A DNA stretch of 64,000 bases, taken from assembly GCF_008039615.1 (NCBI RefSeq), contig NZ_VDUZ01000006.1, positions 1-64,000 on the forward strand, given 5' to 3'. Made by a program: the position numbers and the translations under genes. Positions 1-7,082 of this stretch are shown one piece after another. Position 1 is the first letter of the stretch. Each line of letters opens with the position of its first letter. The notes under the pieces were generated by a model, which had not been told where the DNA came from, made no database searches, and saw only the letters and a list, made by a program, of their open reading frames with translations. Source of the DNA: Vineibacter terrae (GTDB lineage Bacteria; Pseudomonadota; Alphaproteobacteria; Reyranellales; Reyranellaceae).

Positions 1-175
1 GGCCCATCGCGAAGCGATGGGAAGGTGAGGGGTACGAGCGATCAGTCCCTATTTTTGCTGCATGGCTTGATCGTTCCTACCCCTCACCTTCCCATGCCTT
101 CGGCATGGGCCCCTTCCTCTCCCCGCTGCCGCGGGGCGAGGAGACGGCGCCGGTGCTCCCATATGCGAATCCCCT
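1..175. repeat. Palindromic intergenic repeat, family A, copy 1 (cut by window start)
   Basis: A GC-rich dispersed repeat made of inverted modules: a GGGCCCAT..ATGGG hairpin, a GGTGAGGGGTA arm, a short AT-richer centre near 50-70, then the mirror-image arm and a block ending with ATATGCGAAT. The same sequence in reverse orientation lies at about 32071-32310. The left end is outside the window. It has no coding potential of its own and ends close to the stop of the VOC gene, so it may also act as a transcription barrier. Confidence 0.8.
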
Positions 176-181
176 GCTGAG

Positions 182-1024
182 CTACGGGATGAACTCCAGG
201 GTGGCATTGAACGCCTGCCGCGCCGGCACGACCAGCCGCTCCTCACTCTCGACGACTCCGGCAATGCCGCCGGTTCGCAAGGCGCGCGCCGCCATGGCCA
301 GGGAGGCAGTCCTGAAGGTCAAGGCAGCCATGTAGGCGGCGCGGCCTTCAGCGTCCGGGCAGGCATCGCCGAACCGGTGCCGCAACGCGGCCTCGGTCAC
401 AATGTCGAAGCGCGCGTTGCCGACGATCAATGCCTTGCCGCCATCGATGTCACGTACCAGCTCGGGGCCGAACATCGTGGCATAGAGGCGTGCAGCGGCT
501 GCCGGGTCGGGCTCGACGATCACGGCGCGTGCGATGGCCACCACGCCGTTGGCGTGGTGGCGCCATTCGTCGCGCCAGACCAGGTCGCGCGTGAAGTGAT
601 GGCAGAAATAGACGCGGCCATAAGGCACGGTTCCGGCCTTCATGCGCACGGTGCGGAACCGCGCGTCGCGGTCGGCGCCGTCGATGCGCACCGGCCGCGT
701 GAACTCGATGGGCGGCTCGACCGGCACGCCAGCGGCGCTGAGCGCGGCATGGGTGGCTGCCGAGTCCTCGCTGCCGAACACCAGGCCGTTAAGGCCGGCG
801 GGAAAGGCCAGGAGCTCCAGTCGCCCGCTGGTGGCACCCTTGGGCACCGCGATCAGCTCGAGATAGTCCGTGCCGAACATCGCCAGGTGGTTCATCGAGC
901 CCAGCGAATGATAACCGCGCGCCGTGAGCGTGAAGCCGAGGCGGCGATAGGTGTCGGCGGCGCTATCCATGTCGTCGCGCGCATTGATCACGACATGATC
1001 GAGCGTGGCTGCGGGCAGTGTCAT
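182..1024 (-). CDS. VOC (glyoxalase-like) superfamily protein
   Basis: A 280-residue protein opening with TLDHVVINARDDMDSA, the typical start of a vicinal-oxygen-chelate (glyoxalase/dioxygenase) beta-alpha-beta module, with a second module in the C-terminal half. The His of LDHVV and acidic residues further on could bind a metal, as in other VOC enzymes, but the substrate cannot be read from the sequence. I start at the ATG before TLPAATLDHV because the longer reading frame upstream only translates a palindromic repeat. The gene is transcribed away from the F420 genes and sits between two repeat elements. The family also includes lactoylglutathione lyase, extradiol dioxygenase and antibiotic-binding proteins, so no finer call is justified. 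Confidence 0.75.
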   Translation of the reverse strand: MTLPAATLDHVVINARDDMDSAADTYRRLGFTLTARGYHSLGSMNHLAMFGTDYLELIAVPKGATSGRLELLAFPAGLNGLVFGSEDSAATHAALSAAGVPVEPPIEFTRPVRIDGADRDARFRTVRMKAGTVPYGRVYFCHHFTRDLVWRDEWRHHANGVVAIARAVIVEPDPAAAARLYATMFGPELVRDIDGGKALIVGNARFDIVTEAALRHRFGDACPDAEGRAAYMAALTFRTASLAMAARALRTGGIAGVVESEERLVVPARQAFNATLEFIP

Positions 1025-1075
1025 GCGAAGCATCCCTTCCCTGACGGTCGCAGGGGATTCGCATATGCCCCTACC

Positions 1076-1162
1076 GTCATCCCGAGCGCAGCGAGGGATC
1101 TCCCGCGAATTGCGCACCGTGCGCCTTGCCGCAGGAGATCCCTCGCTGGCGCTCGGGATGAC
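1076..1162. repeat. Palindromic repeat, family B, copy 1
   Basis: An 87-bp element with near-perfect terminal inverted repeats of about 28 bp (GTCATCCCGAGCGC at one end, GCGCTCGGGATGAC at the other) around a 30-bp centre. A second 87-bp copy lies at 12413-12499, and a fragment of one end at about 32338-32357. It falls between divergent genes and would form a long hairpin. Confidence 0.85.
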
Positions 1163-1285
1163 AGCGAGGTCATGTGCGAATGCCCTGCTGACGGTCCGGA
1201 CACTTTGCGCCGCGGTGCTTTCGATTCTCAAGCGGCAGATCGTGCGCTAGGCTTGGCCTGACACGATTTGCACGGGAGAAGCAAC

Positions 1286-2146
1286 ATGCCCCTCGGACGC
1301 CTCGGCGTGTGGTACCCGACCGACCGGCTTGACGGGCCGCAGCTGCGGGCGCTGCTGCGGACCATCGAGGACAGCGGCTATTCGGCCCTTTGGTACCCCG
1401 AGTCGCGGGGCTACGAATCGCTGGCGCTGGCCGGCTTCCTGCTGCAGCACAGCCGCGGACTTATGATCGGGAGCTCGATCGCCAACATCTACGCGCGCGA
1501 TCCCTACACCGCGCGGCGCGGGCTGCTGACGCTTAACGGATTGTACGACAACCGCTTCATCCTGGGGCTGGGGGTCAGCCATATCCCGATGGTGGAAGGG
1601 CTGCGCGGCCATCGCTACGACAAGCCCATCCCGGCGATGCGCGCCTATCTCGACGGTCTGGCCAAGGACGAGCCCGACTCCGGAAGCTGGCCGGTGGTGC
1701 TCGCGGCGCTGGGCCCCAAGATGCTGGAATTGAGCGCGGCACGCACGCGCGGCGCGGTGCCCTACAACGTGACCCCGGCGCACACGGCGCAGGCCGCGAA
1801 GATCCTGGGGCCGGCAAAGTGGCTGGCGGTGGAGCAGAAGGTCACGCTCGAGACCGACCCGGCGGCGGCGCGCGCGCTGGGCCGCAAGGAGCTCGCCCGC
1901 TACATGGTGCTGCCGAACTACCGCAACAGCTGGCTGCGGGAGGGCTTCACCGAGGCCGACCTGGCCAATGGCGGCAGCGACCGCTTCATCGATGCGATGG
2001 TGCTGTGGGGTGATGCCGATACGGTCAAGGCCGGCCTGCGCCGCCACATCGCCGCCGGCGCGACCCACGTGGCGGTGCAGCCGGTGCACGCCGACGGCGA
2101 CATCGCCGCCCGGGACCGTATCCTGAAGGCCCTGGCGGATACGTAA
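1286..2146 (+). CDS. F420-dependent LLM class oxidoreductase (TIGR03620-like)
   Basis: A 286-residue luciferase-like monooxygenase-fold protein. The N-terminus (PLGRLGVWYPTDRL) and the early ALWYPES motif resemble the TIGR03620 group of predicted F420-dependent oxidoreductases. The fold is a TIM barrel that binds a deazaflavin and usually moves a hydride to or from a small substrate. ATG 1286 is preceded by GGGAGA at good spacing; the upstream TTG in frame is less likely. It is the first gene of the plus-strand run leading into fgd and the cof genes, which supports F420 rather than FMN as cofactor. The substrate is unknown. It is shorter than many LLM enzymes, as is usual for this subgroup. 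Confidence 0.8.
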   Translation: MPLGRLGVWYPTDRLDGPQLRALLRTIEDSGYSALWYPESRGYESLALAGFLLQHSRGLMIGSSIANIYARDPYTARRGLLTLNGLYDNRFILGLGVSHIPMVEGLRGHRYDKPIPAMRAYLDGLAKDEPDSGSWPVVLAALGPKMLELSAARTRGAVPYNVTPAHTAQAAKILGPAKWLAVEQKVTLETDPAAARALGRKELARYMVLPNYRNSWLREGFTEADLANGGSDRFIDAMVLWGDADTVKAGLRRHIAAGATHVAVQPVHADGDIAARDRILKALADT

Positions 2147-2221
2147 GCGGCCAGTCTGGTTCTTGGCAGGCCGGCGGTCTATAGACTGCCGCCGATGCTT
2201 TCCGGCGAGGAGTCCGTCATC

Positions 2222-3226
2222 GTGCTGAAATTGGGATACAAGGCGTCGGCCGAGCAGTTCGGCCCCGGTCCGCTGCTGGAGTTCTCGTGCCTGGCCGAGG
2301 CGGCGGGCTTCGACTCGGTGTTCGTCAGCGATCATTTCCAGCCCTGGAAGCATAATGACGGCCATGCGCCGTCGTCGCTGGCATGGCTGGGCGCGGTCGG
2401 GGCCCGCACCTCGCGCGTGATCATCGGCACCAGCGTGCTCACGCCGACCTTCCGCTATCATCCCTCCATCGTGGCGCAGGCCTTCGGCACGCTGGGGGCG
2501 ATGTTTCCGGGCCGTGTCGTGCTGGGCATCGGTACCGGCGAGTCGCTGAACGAAGTGCCGGCCACGGGCCAGCCCTGGCCCGAGTTCAAGGAACGGTTCG
2601 CGCGGCTGCGCGAGGCGGTGACGCTGATCCGCAAGCTCTGGCGCGAGGAGCGCGTGAGCTTCGAGGGCCAGTATTACCGCACGGAAAAGGCGACGATCTA
2701 CGACCGCCCGGCCACCGAGGTGCCGATCTATGTCGCCGCCGCCGGGGCGCTGGTCGCGAAGTACGCCGGCCGCACCGCCGACGGCTTCATCTGCACCAGC
2801 GGCAAGGACCCCAAGCTCTATACCGAGACGCTGCTGCCCAAGGTGGCGGAAGGCGTCGCCGAGACGCCGGGCAAGGAAAGCACCTATGACCGCATGATCG
2901 AGGTCAAGGTGTCGTTCGATACCGATCGCGAGCGCGCCTTGCAGGATACGCGCCATTGGGCGGCGCTGGCGCTGTCGGCCGAGGAGAAGATGTCGGTCGA
3001 GGACCCGGCCGAGATGGAGCGGCTGGCCAACGCCCTGCCGCTGGAGCGGGCGGCCAGCCGCTGGATCGTGTCGAGCGATCCCGACGAGCAGATCGAGCGC
3101 ATCGCCACCTACGTCAATCTCGGCTTCCGCCACCTCGTGTTCCATGCGCCGGGCCCCGACCAGGCGCGCTTCCTGAAGCTCTATGGCGAGCAGGTGCTGC
3201 CGCGCCTGCGCAAGCGCTTCGGCTGA
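2222..3226 (+). CDS. fgd: F420-dependent glucose-6-phosphate dehydrogenase
   Basis: Oxidises glucose 6-phosphate to 6-phosphogluconolactone while reducing F420 to F420H2. About 334 residues, aligning by eye along its whole length with mycobacterial FGD1: [10 protein letters not shown] at the start, SDHFQPW with His38 and Trp42, GTGE with Glu107, and the phosphate-binding set Lys195 (TSGK), Lys256 (AEEK) and Arg280 (SRWIV). These match His40, Trp44, Glu109, Lys198, Lys259 and Arg283 of the Mycobacterium enzyme. I choose GTG 2222 because it gives the family N-terminus and has GAGGAG upstream; an in-frame ATG at 2195 would add nine residues. It lies directly before cofE, so F420 synthesis and reduction are linked. 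FGD is known mainly from Actinobacteria, so its presence here suggests horizontal transfer. Confidence 0.92.
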   Translation: MLKLGYKASAEQFGPGPLLEFSCLAEAAGFDSVFVSDHFQPWKHNDGHAPSSLAWLGAVGARTSRVIIGTSVLTPTFRYHPSIVAQAFGTLGAMFPGRVVLGIGTGESLNEVPATGQPWPEFKERFARLREAVTLIRKLWREERVSFEGQYYRTEKATIYDRPATEVPIYVAAAGALVAKYAGRTADGFICTSGKDPKLYTETLLPKVAEGVAETPGKESTYDRMIEVKVSFDTDRERALQDTRHWAALALSAEEKMSVEDPAEMERLANALPLERAASRWIVSSDPDEQIERIATYVNLGFRHLVFHAPGPDQARFLKLYGEQVLPRLRKRFG

Positions 3227-3288
3227 GCGGCGGCAATGGACAGCATTGCTTCCTCCACTCGGTTCACAGCGCCGCGAAGGATCTGCGC

Positions 3289-4065
3289 ATGAACCGTGCG
3301 AGCGCCGTGCAGATCCTGGCGCTGCCCGGCATCCCCATGGTCAAGGCCGGCGACGATATCGCGGCCTTGATCGAGGCAGGGCTCGTGCGCGCCGGCCTGC
3401 GGCTCCAGGCCGGCGATGTGCTCGTCATCGCGCAGAAGATCGTGTCCAAGGCAGAGGGCCGGCTGATCGACCTCGCCAGCGTCACGCCCTCGGCCGAGGC
3501 CGTGAAGCTGGCGGAGCAGGTGCAGAAGGATCCGCGCGTCATCGAGCTGATCCTGTCGGAGTCGGTGCGCGTGGTGCGGGCGCGGCCCAACCTGGTGATC
3601 ACCCAGCATCGGCTCGGGTTCGTGATGGCCAATGCCGGGGTCGACCAGTCGAACATCGCGTCCGCGGAAGAAGCCGCGCAGCATGCGCTGCTGCTGCCCC
3701 GTGATCCCGACGGCAGCGCCGAGGCGTTGCGCGCCCGTCTGTCGTCGGCGGCCGGGGTGGCGGTGGCCGTGATCATCAACGACAGCTTCGGCCGCGCCTG
3801 GCGCCGCGGCACCGTCGGGGTGGCGATCGGCGCGGCCGGCCTGCCGGCGCTGCTGGATCTGCGCGGCACGCCGGACCTGTTCGGCCGCGCGCTGCAGGTC
3901 ACGGTGTCGGGCTTCGCCGACGAGATCGCCGCGGCGGCGTCCCTGGTGATGGGCCAGGCTGACGAGGCTCAGCCGGTCGTGCTGGTGCGTGGCCTCACAT
4001 GGCGCGCACCGGACGCGCCGGCGTCCGAGCTCGTGCGGCCGCCGGCCGAGGACCTTTTCCGATGA
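3289..4065 (+). CDS. cofE: Coenzyme F420-0:L-glutamate ligase
   Basis: Adds L-glutamate to F420-0 with GTP to make F420-1 and longer gamma-glutamyl tails. A 258-residue protein with the CofE pattern: an early ALPGIPMVKAGDD segment, VLVIAQKIVSKAEGR, a central VVRARPNLVITQHRLGFVMANAGVDQSN block and the IINDSFGRAWRRGTVGVAIG block. It is a free-standing CofE, without the C-terminal nitroreductase-like domain found in actinobacterial FbiB. ATG 3289 gives the expected N-terminus; the frame upstream is only a shadow of fgd. Its stop overlaps the cofD start by ATGA, so the two are probably translationally coupled. Confidence 0.92.
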   Translation: MNRASAVQILALPGIPMVKAGDDIAALIEAGLVRAGLRLQAGDVLVIAQKIVSKAEGRLIDLASVTPSAEAVKLAEQVQKDPRVIELILSESVRVVRARPNLVITQHRLGFVMANAGVDQSNIASAEEAAQHALLLPRDPDGSAEALRARLSSAAGVAVAVIINDSFGRAWRRGTVGVAIGAAGLPALLDLRGTPDLFGRALQVTVSGFADEIAAAASLVMGQADEAQPVVLVRGLTWRAPDAPASELVRPPAEDLFR

Positions 4066-5012
4066 GCAAGGGCCTCGTCGTGGCGCTCTCCGGCGGAGTC
4101 GGCGGCGCCAAGCTGGCCCTCGGGCTCAGCCGCGTGCTGCCGCCGGAGGAACTGCTGGTGGTCGCCAACACCGGCGACGATTTCGAGCATCTCGGGCTCA
4201 GCATCTCGCCCGACATCGACACCCTCACCTACGCGCTGGCCGGCCTCGACAATCCCGAGACCGGCTGGGGCCGGCGCGACGAGACGTGGTCGTTCATGGC
4301 CAGCATCGGGGCGCTGGGCGGCGCCGACTGGTTCCGTCTCGGCGACAGGGACCTGGCCACGCATGTCGAGCGCACGCGCCGCCTGCGAGACAGCCAGACC
4401 CTGTCGCAGGTCACGGCGGATTTCTGCCGGCGCCTGGGCATCGGTGCGCGCGTGCTGCCGATGACGGACGATCGTGTGCGCACGCGGGTGCGCAGCGACG
4501 ACGGCTGGATCGACTTCCAGGACTATTTCGTGCGCCAGCAATGCCGGCCGGTGGTGCAGGCGCTGGATTTCGAAGGAGCCGCGACGGCGCGACCGCAGCC
4601 TGATGTGATGGCTGCCTTGCGCGGCGGCGGCCTGCGCGCGGTGGTGATCTGCCCATCCAATCCCTTCATCAGCATCGAGCCGATCCTGGCGGTGCCTGGC
4701 CTGCGCGCCGCGATCGCCGGGGCAGGCGCGCCCGTGGTCGCGGTATCGCCGATCATCGGCGGGCGTGCGGTCAAGGGGCCGACGGCGAAGATGATGCAGG
4801 AGCTGGGCCTGGAGGCGAGCGCCGCCGCCGTCGCCCGCCGCTACGGCGATCTGCTGGCCGGCTATGTCGTCGATCCCGTCGACGCCGCGGGCGTTGCGGG
4901 CCTGGCCTGCGCCGTCACGCCGGCACCGACGCTGATGACGACGCTCGCCGACAAGGAAGCCCTGGCCCGCGTCGTCCTCGCCGCCGCCGATGCCCTGCGG
5001 CAACGGTCATGA
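4062..5012 (+). CDS. cofD: 2-phospho-L-lactate transferase (or phosphoenolpyruvate-type equivalent)
   Basis: Joins the phospholactyl (or enolpyruvyl) group from the CofC product to FO, giving F420-0 or dehydro-F420-0. 316 residues. Key family features are the N-terminal glycine loop ALSGGVGGAKLALGL, VVANTGDDFEHLG, ISPDIDTLTYALAG and the C-terminal SPIIGGRAVKGPTAKMM. The start overlaps the cofE stop (ATGA), and its own stop overlaps the cofC start (ATGA). The absence of a separate dehydro-F420-0 reductase domain in cofE leaves it open whether the three-carbon donor here is 2-phospholactate, phosphoenolpyruvate or 3-phosphoglycerate. Confidence 0.93.
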   Translation: MSKGLVVALSGGVGGAKLALGLSRVLPPEELLVVANTGDDFEHLGLSISPDIDTLTYALAGLDNPETGWGRRDETWSFMASIGALGGADWFRLGDRDLATHVERTRRLRDSQTLSQVTADFCRRLGIGARVLPMTDDRVRTRVRSDDGWIDFQDYFVRQQCRPVVQALDFEGAATARPQPDVMAALRGGGLRAVVICPSNPFISIEPILAVPGLRAAIAGAGAPVVAVSPIIGGRAVKGPTAKMMQELGLEASAAAVARRYGDLLAGYVVDPVDAAGVAGLACAVTPAPTLMTTLADKEALARVVLAAADALRQRS

Positions 5013-5728
5013 CGGCCGAGGCGGACATCTGGGCCGTGGTGCCGGTCAAGGAGCTGGACGGCGCCAAGCAGCGCCTTGCCGGCCTGCTGACGCCGGCGCA
5101 GCGTTCTGCCCTGGCCGAGGTGATGGTGGTGGAGGTGCTGGACAAGATCGCGACGGTCCGTGGCCTGGCCGGCATCCTCGTCGTCACGCTCGATCCGCGG
5201 ATCGCGGCGCACGCCCGGCGCATCGGCGCGCGCATCGTCACCGACGGCGCGCGCGAGGGCCACACCGGCAGCGTGAATGCCGGGGCGCGCGTGCTGCTGG
5301 CCGAGAAGCGGGGCGGCATGATCACGATGCCCGGCGACATTCCGGCCATGACCGCGGCCGAGGTCGAAGCGGTGCTGGCCGCGCACCAGGCCGCGCCGGC
5401 GTTCACCATCGCGCCGGCGCATGACGACCTGGGCTCCAACGCCGTCGTCTGCTCGCCTCCCGACTCGGTGCCGCTGCGCTTCGGCGACAACAGCTACTTC
5501 CCGCATCTCGACGCGGCGCGACGCTGCGGCATCACCCCGACCGTGGTGCGCCGGCCCGGCATCGCCATGGACATCGATCACCCTGTCGACCTGGCCATGT
5601 TCCTGCGCCGGCCCGAATCCGTCGGCACCCGGACCCGGGCCTTCCTCGAGGAAGCCGGCGTGCCGCGCCTGCTGGTGGAGCGCGAGGTCATTCCCCTCTT
5701 CCCGCGAAAGCGGGGAGAGGCTGGGTGA
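5009..5728 (+). CDS. cofC: 2-phospho-L-lactate guanylyltransferase (CofC/FbiD family)
   Basis: Activates the three-carbon phospho-acid with GTP for transfer to FO. 239 residues of nucleotidyltransferase fold: WAVVPVKELDGAKQRL at the N-terminus (the triphosphate-binding region), MPGDIPAMT with the metal-binding Asp, and GSNAVVCSPPDSVPLRFGDNSY. Starts on an ATGA overlap with cofD. The last dozen codons and the stop come from a copy of a dispersed repeat (GGGAGAGGCTGGGTGAGGGG), so the original C-terminus may have been replaced. The true substrate of CofC enzymes differs between lineages and cannot be told from this sequence. Confidence 0.9.
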   Translation: MTAEADIWAVVPVKELDGAKQRLAGLLTPAQRSALAEVMVVEVLDKIATVRGLAGILVVTLDPRIAAHARRIGARIVTDGAREGHTGSVNAGARVLLAEKRGGMITMPGDIPAMTAAEVEAVLAAHQAAPAFTIAPAHDDLGSNAVVCSPPDSVPLRFGDNSYFPHLDAARRCGITPTVVRRPGIAMDIDHPVDLAMFLRRPESVGTRTRAFLEEAGVPRLLVEREVIPLFPRKRGEAG

Positions 5729-5735
5729 GGGGTAG
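5690..5735. repeat. Short fragment of the dispersed repeat at the cofC 3' end
   Basis: A hairpin-forming CCCTCTTCCCGC / GCGGGGAGAGG unit followed by GGTGAGGGGTAG, the same modules as the family A arms at both other sites. It encodes the last residues and the stop codon of cofC and may also work as the operon end. Confidence 0.6.
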
Positions 5736-5741
5736 CTGGCT

Positions 5742-6200
5742 TCAGTCCTGGATACCGGGCCTTCTGTTGACGATCTCCGACAAGGCGAAACGCAGCACGA
5801 CCTGCCCGGCCTGATTGATCAGCTCCGTGCGGTTCGTGATGATCCCTTGGCCGGGTCGGCTGTTCGATGGCCTCATCGCCGTGATCGTGACTCGGACGGC
5901 CAGGCGATCGCCCGGCAGGACGGGCTTGAGCAATCGCAGCTCATCGACACCCAGGCCTACGACCGGGAGGATGTCGAAGAACCCGGATCGGTGGGCGAGC
6001 TTCATGCTGATCGCCAGGGTGTGAACGCCACAGGCGGAGATGTCGCCGGCAAAGGATGCCTTCGCAGCCTGTTCGTCGACGTGATAGGTCTGGGGGTCCC
6101 AGGCCCTGGCGAAGTCCAGGATGGCGTCCCGCGTGACGTGCTCCGTATCCTCGGATTCGAACGTGTCGCCGACGGCGACGTCCTCGAAGTATCTGGTCAT
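5742..6200 (-). CDS. MaoC family (R)-hydratase / dehydratase
   Basis: A 152-residue single hot-dog domain. RYFEDVAVGDTFES at the start and the segment with DP.TYHVD..AAKASFAG..ACGVHTLAI carry the MaoC/R-hydratase hydration motif (Asp and His of the WDPQTYHVDEQAA region). Such proteins hydrate enoyl-CoA thioesters or serve as related thioesterases. ATG 6200 has a good GAGGAG upstream; the reading frame beyond it runs into the regulator's promoter. It is divergent from the XRE regulator with only about 70 bp between them, so that protein may control it. It ends close to cofC, convergent with it. Substrate unknown. Confidence 0.82.
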   Translation of the reverse strand: MTRYFEDVAVGDTFESEDTEHVTRDAILDFARAWDPQTYHVDEQAAKASFAGDISACGVHTLAISMKLAHRSGFFDILPVVGLGVDELRLLKPVLPGDRLAVRVTITAMRPSNSRPGQGIITNRTELINQAGQVVLRFALSEIVNRRPGIQD

Positions 6201-6269
6201 GGGCTCCTCATCGCTTCCTTTGATAGAGTGGGAGCCATCGCCGTCCCGGCAACTATCTGGGATGTAATC

Positions 6270-7082
6270 ATGAGCAGCGCAGCGACATTCGCGGCGCGCC
6301 TGCGCTGGTGGCGCACGCACCGCGGCTGGTCACAGCTCAGCCTTGCCCACCGCGCCGAGGTATCGCAGCGGCACATCAGCTTCCTGGAACTGGGCCGCAC
6401 GCAGCCGAGCCGCGAGATGGTCCTTCGGTTGGCCGCGGTATTGGAGGTGCCGCTGCGGCAGCAGAACGCCTTGTTGCACGCCGCAGGGTTTGCGCCGATG
6501 TGGCGCGAGAGCGGTCTTGCTGAATCCGCGCTGTCCATCGTGGATCGTGCGCTCGACCACGTGCTGAGACAGCATGAACCTTACCCGGCACTCGTGGTTG
6601 ATCGACAATGGAACGTGCTGCGCGAAAATCGCGCCTCGCGCCAGCTGACGAGCTTTCTCAACGGTACACCGGAACGCGCACCGGATCCGGCAGCGCCGGT
6701 CAATCTCGCGGACGTGCTGCTTGGGCCCCACCTGTTGCGCCCGCTGATCGTCAACTGGCTCGATGTCGCGCACGCGCTCGTGCAGATCGTTCATGCCGAC
6801 GCGCTGTCGGACGGTTCCGAGGAAACTGCTGCGCTGTTGGCTCGGCTCCTGCGCTACCCTGACGTGCCAAAGCTCGCCGACATCCCGCGGCTCGAGCAAC
6901 CGCGGGAGCCGATCCTGACGATCGAATTTCGGAAGGACTCGATCGCTTTCAAGCTCTTCACGGTTATCGCGACATTGGGAACGCCCCAGGACATTACCGC
7001 CCAGGAGATCCGGATCGAGAGCTTCTTCCCGGCCGATTCAAACACGGCGAGATTGCTGGAGGGCTGGGCGGCTGAAGGCTAG
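6270..7082 (+). CDS. XRE family regulator with MmyB-like ligand domain
   Basis: 270 residues. Residues about 8-65 are a helix-turn-helix of the Cro/C1 type (RLRWWRTHRGWSQLSLAHRAEVSQRHISFLE, split here by turn residues). The rest, with HEPYPALVVDRQWNVL and the C-terminal TPQDITAQEIRIESFFP, matches the MmyB/MLTR-like domain found in actinobacterial and proteobacterial regulators, where a fatty acid has been seen bound in one structure. The gene is divergent from the MaoC dehydratase, its likely target. Its stop and the stop of fbiC share the four bases CTAG. Confidence 0.85.
   Translation: MSSAATFAARLRWWRTHRGWSQLSLAHRAEVSQRHISFLELGRTQPSREMVLRLAAVLEVPLRQQNALLHAAGFAPMWRESGLAESALSIVDRALDHVLRQHEPYPALVVDRQWNVLRENRASRQLTSFLNGTPERAPDPAAPVNLADVLLGPHLLRPLIVNWLDVAHALVQIVHADALSDGSEETAALLARLLRYPDVPKLADIPRLEQPREPILTIEFRKDSIAFKLFTVIATLGTPQDITAQEIRIESFFPADSNTARLLEGWAAEG

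Noticed and set aside
1247-3145. Long open frame of 632 codons on the minus strand opposite the first LLM and fgd genes
   Set aside because: Arg/Gly/Gln-rich with no domain, exactly antisense to two well-supported genes; a GC-rich shadow.
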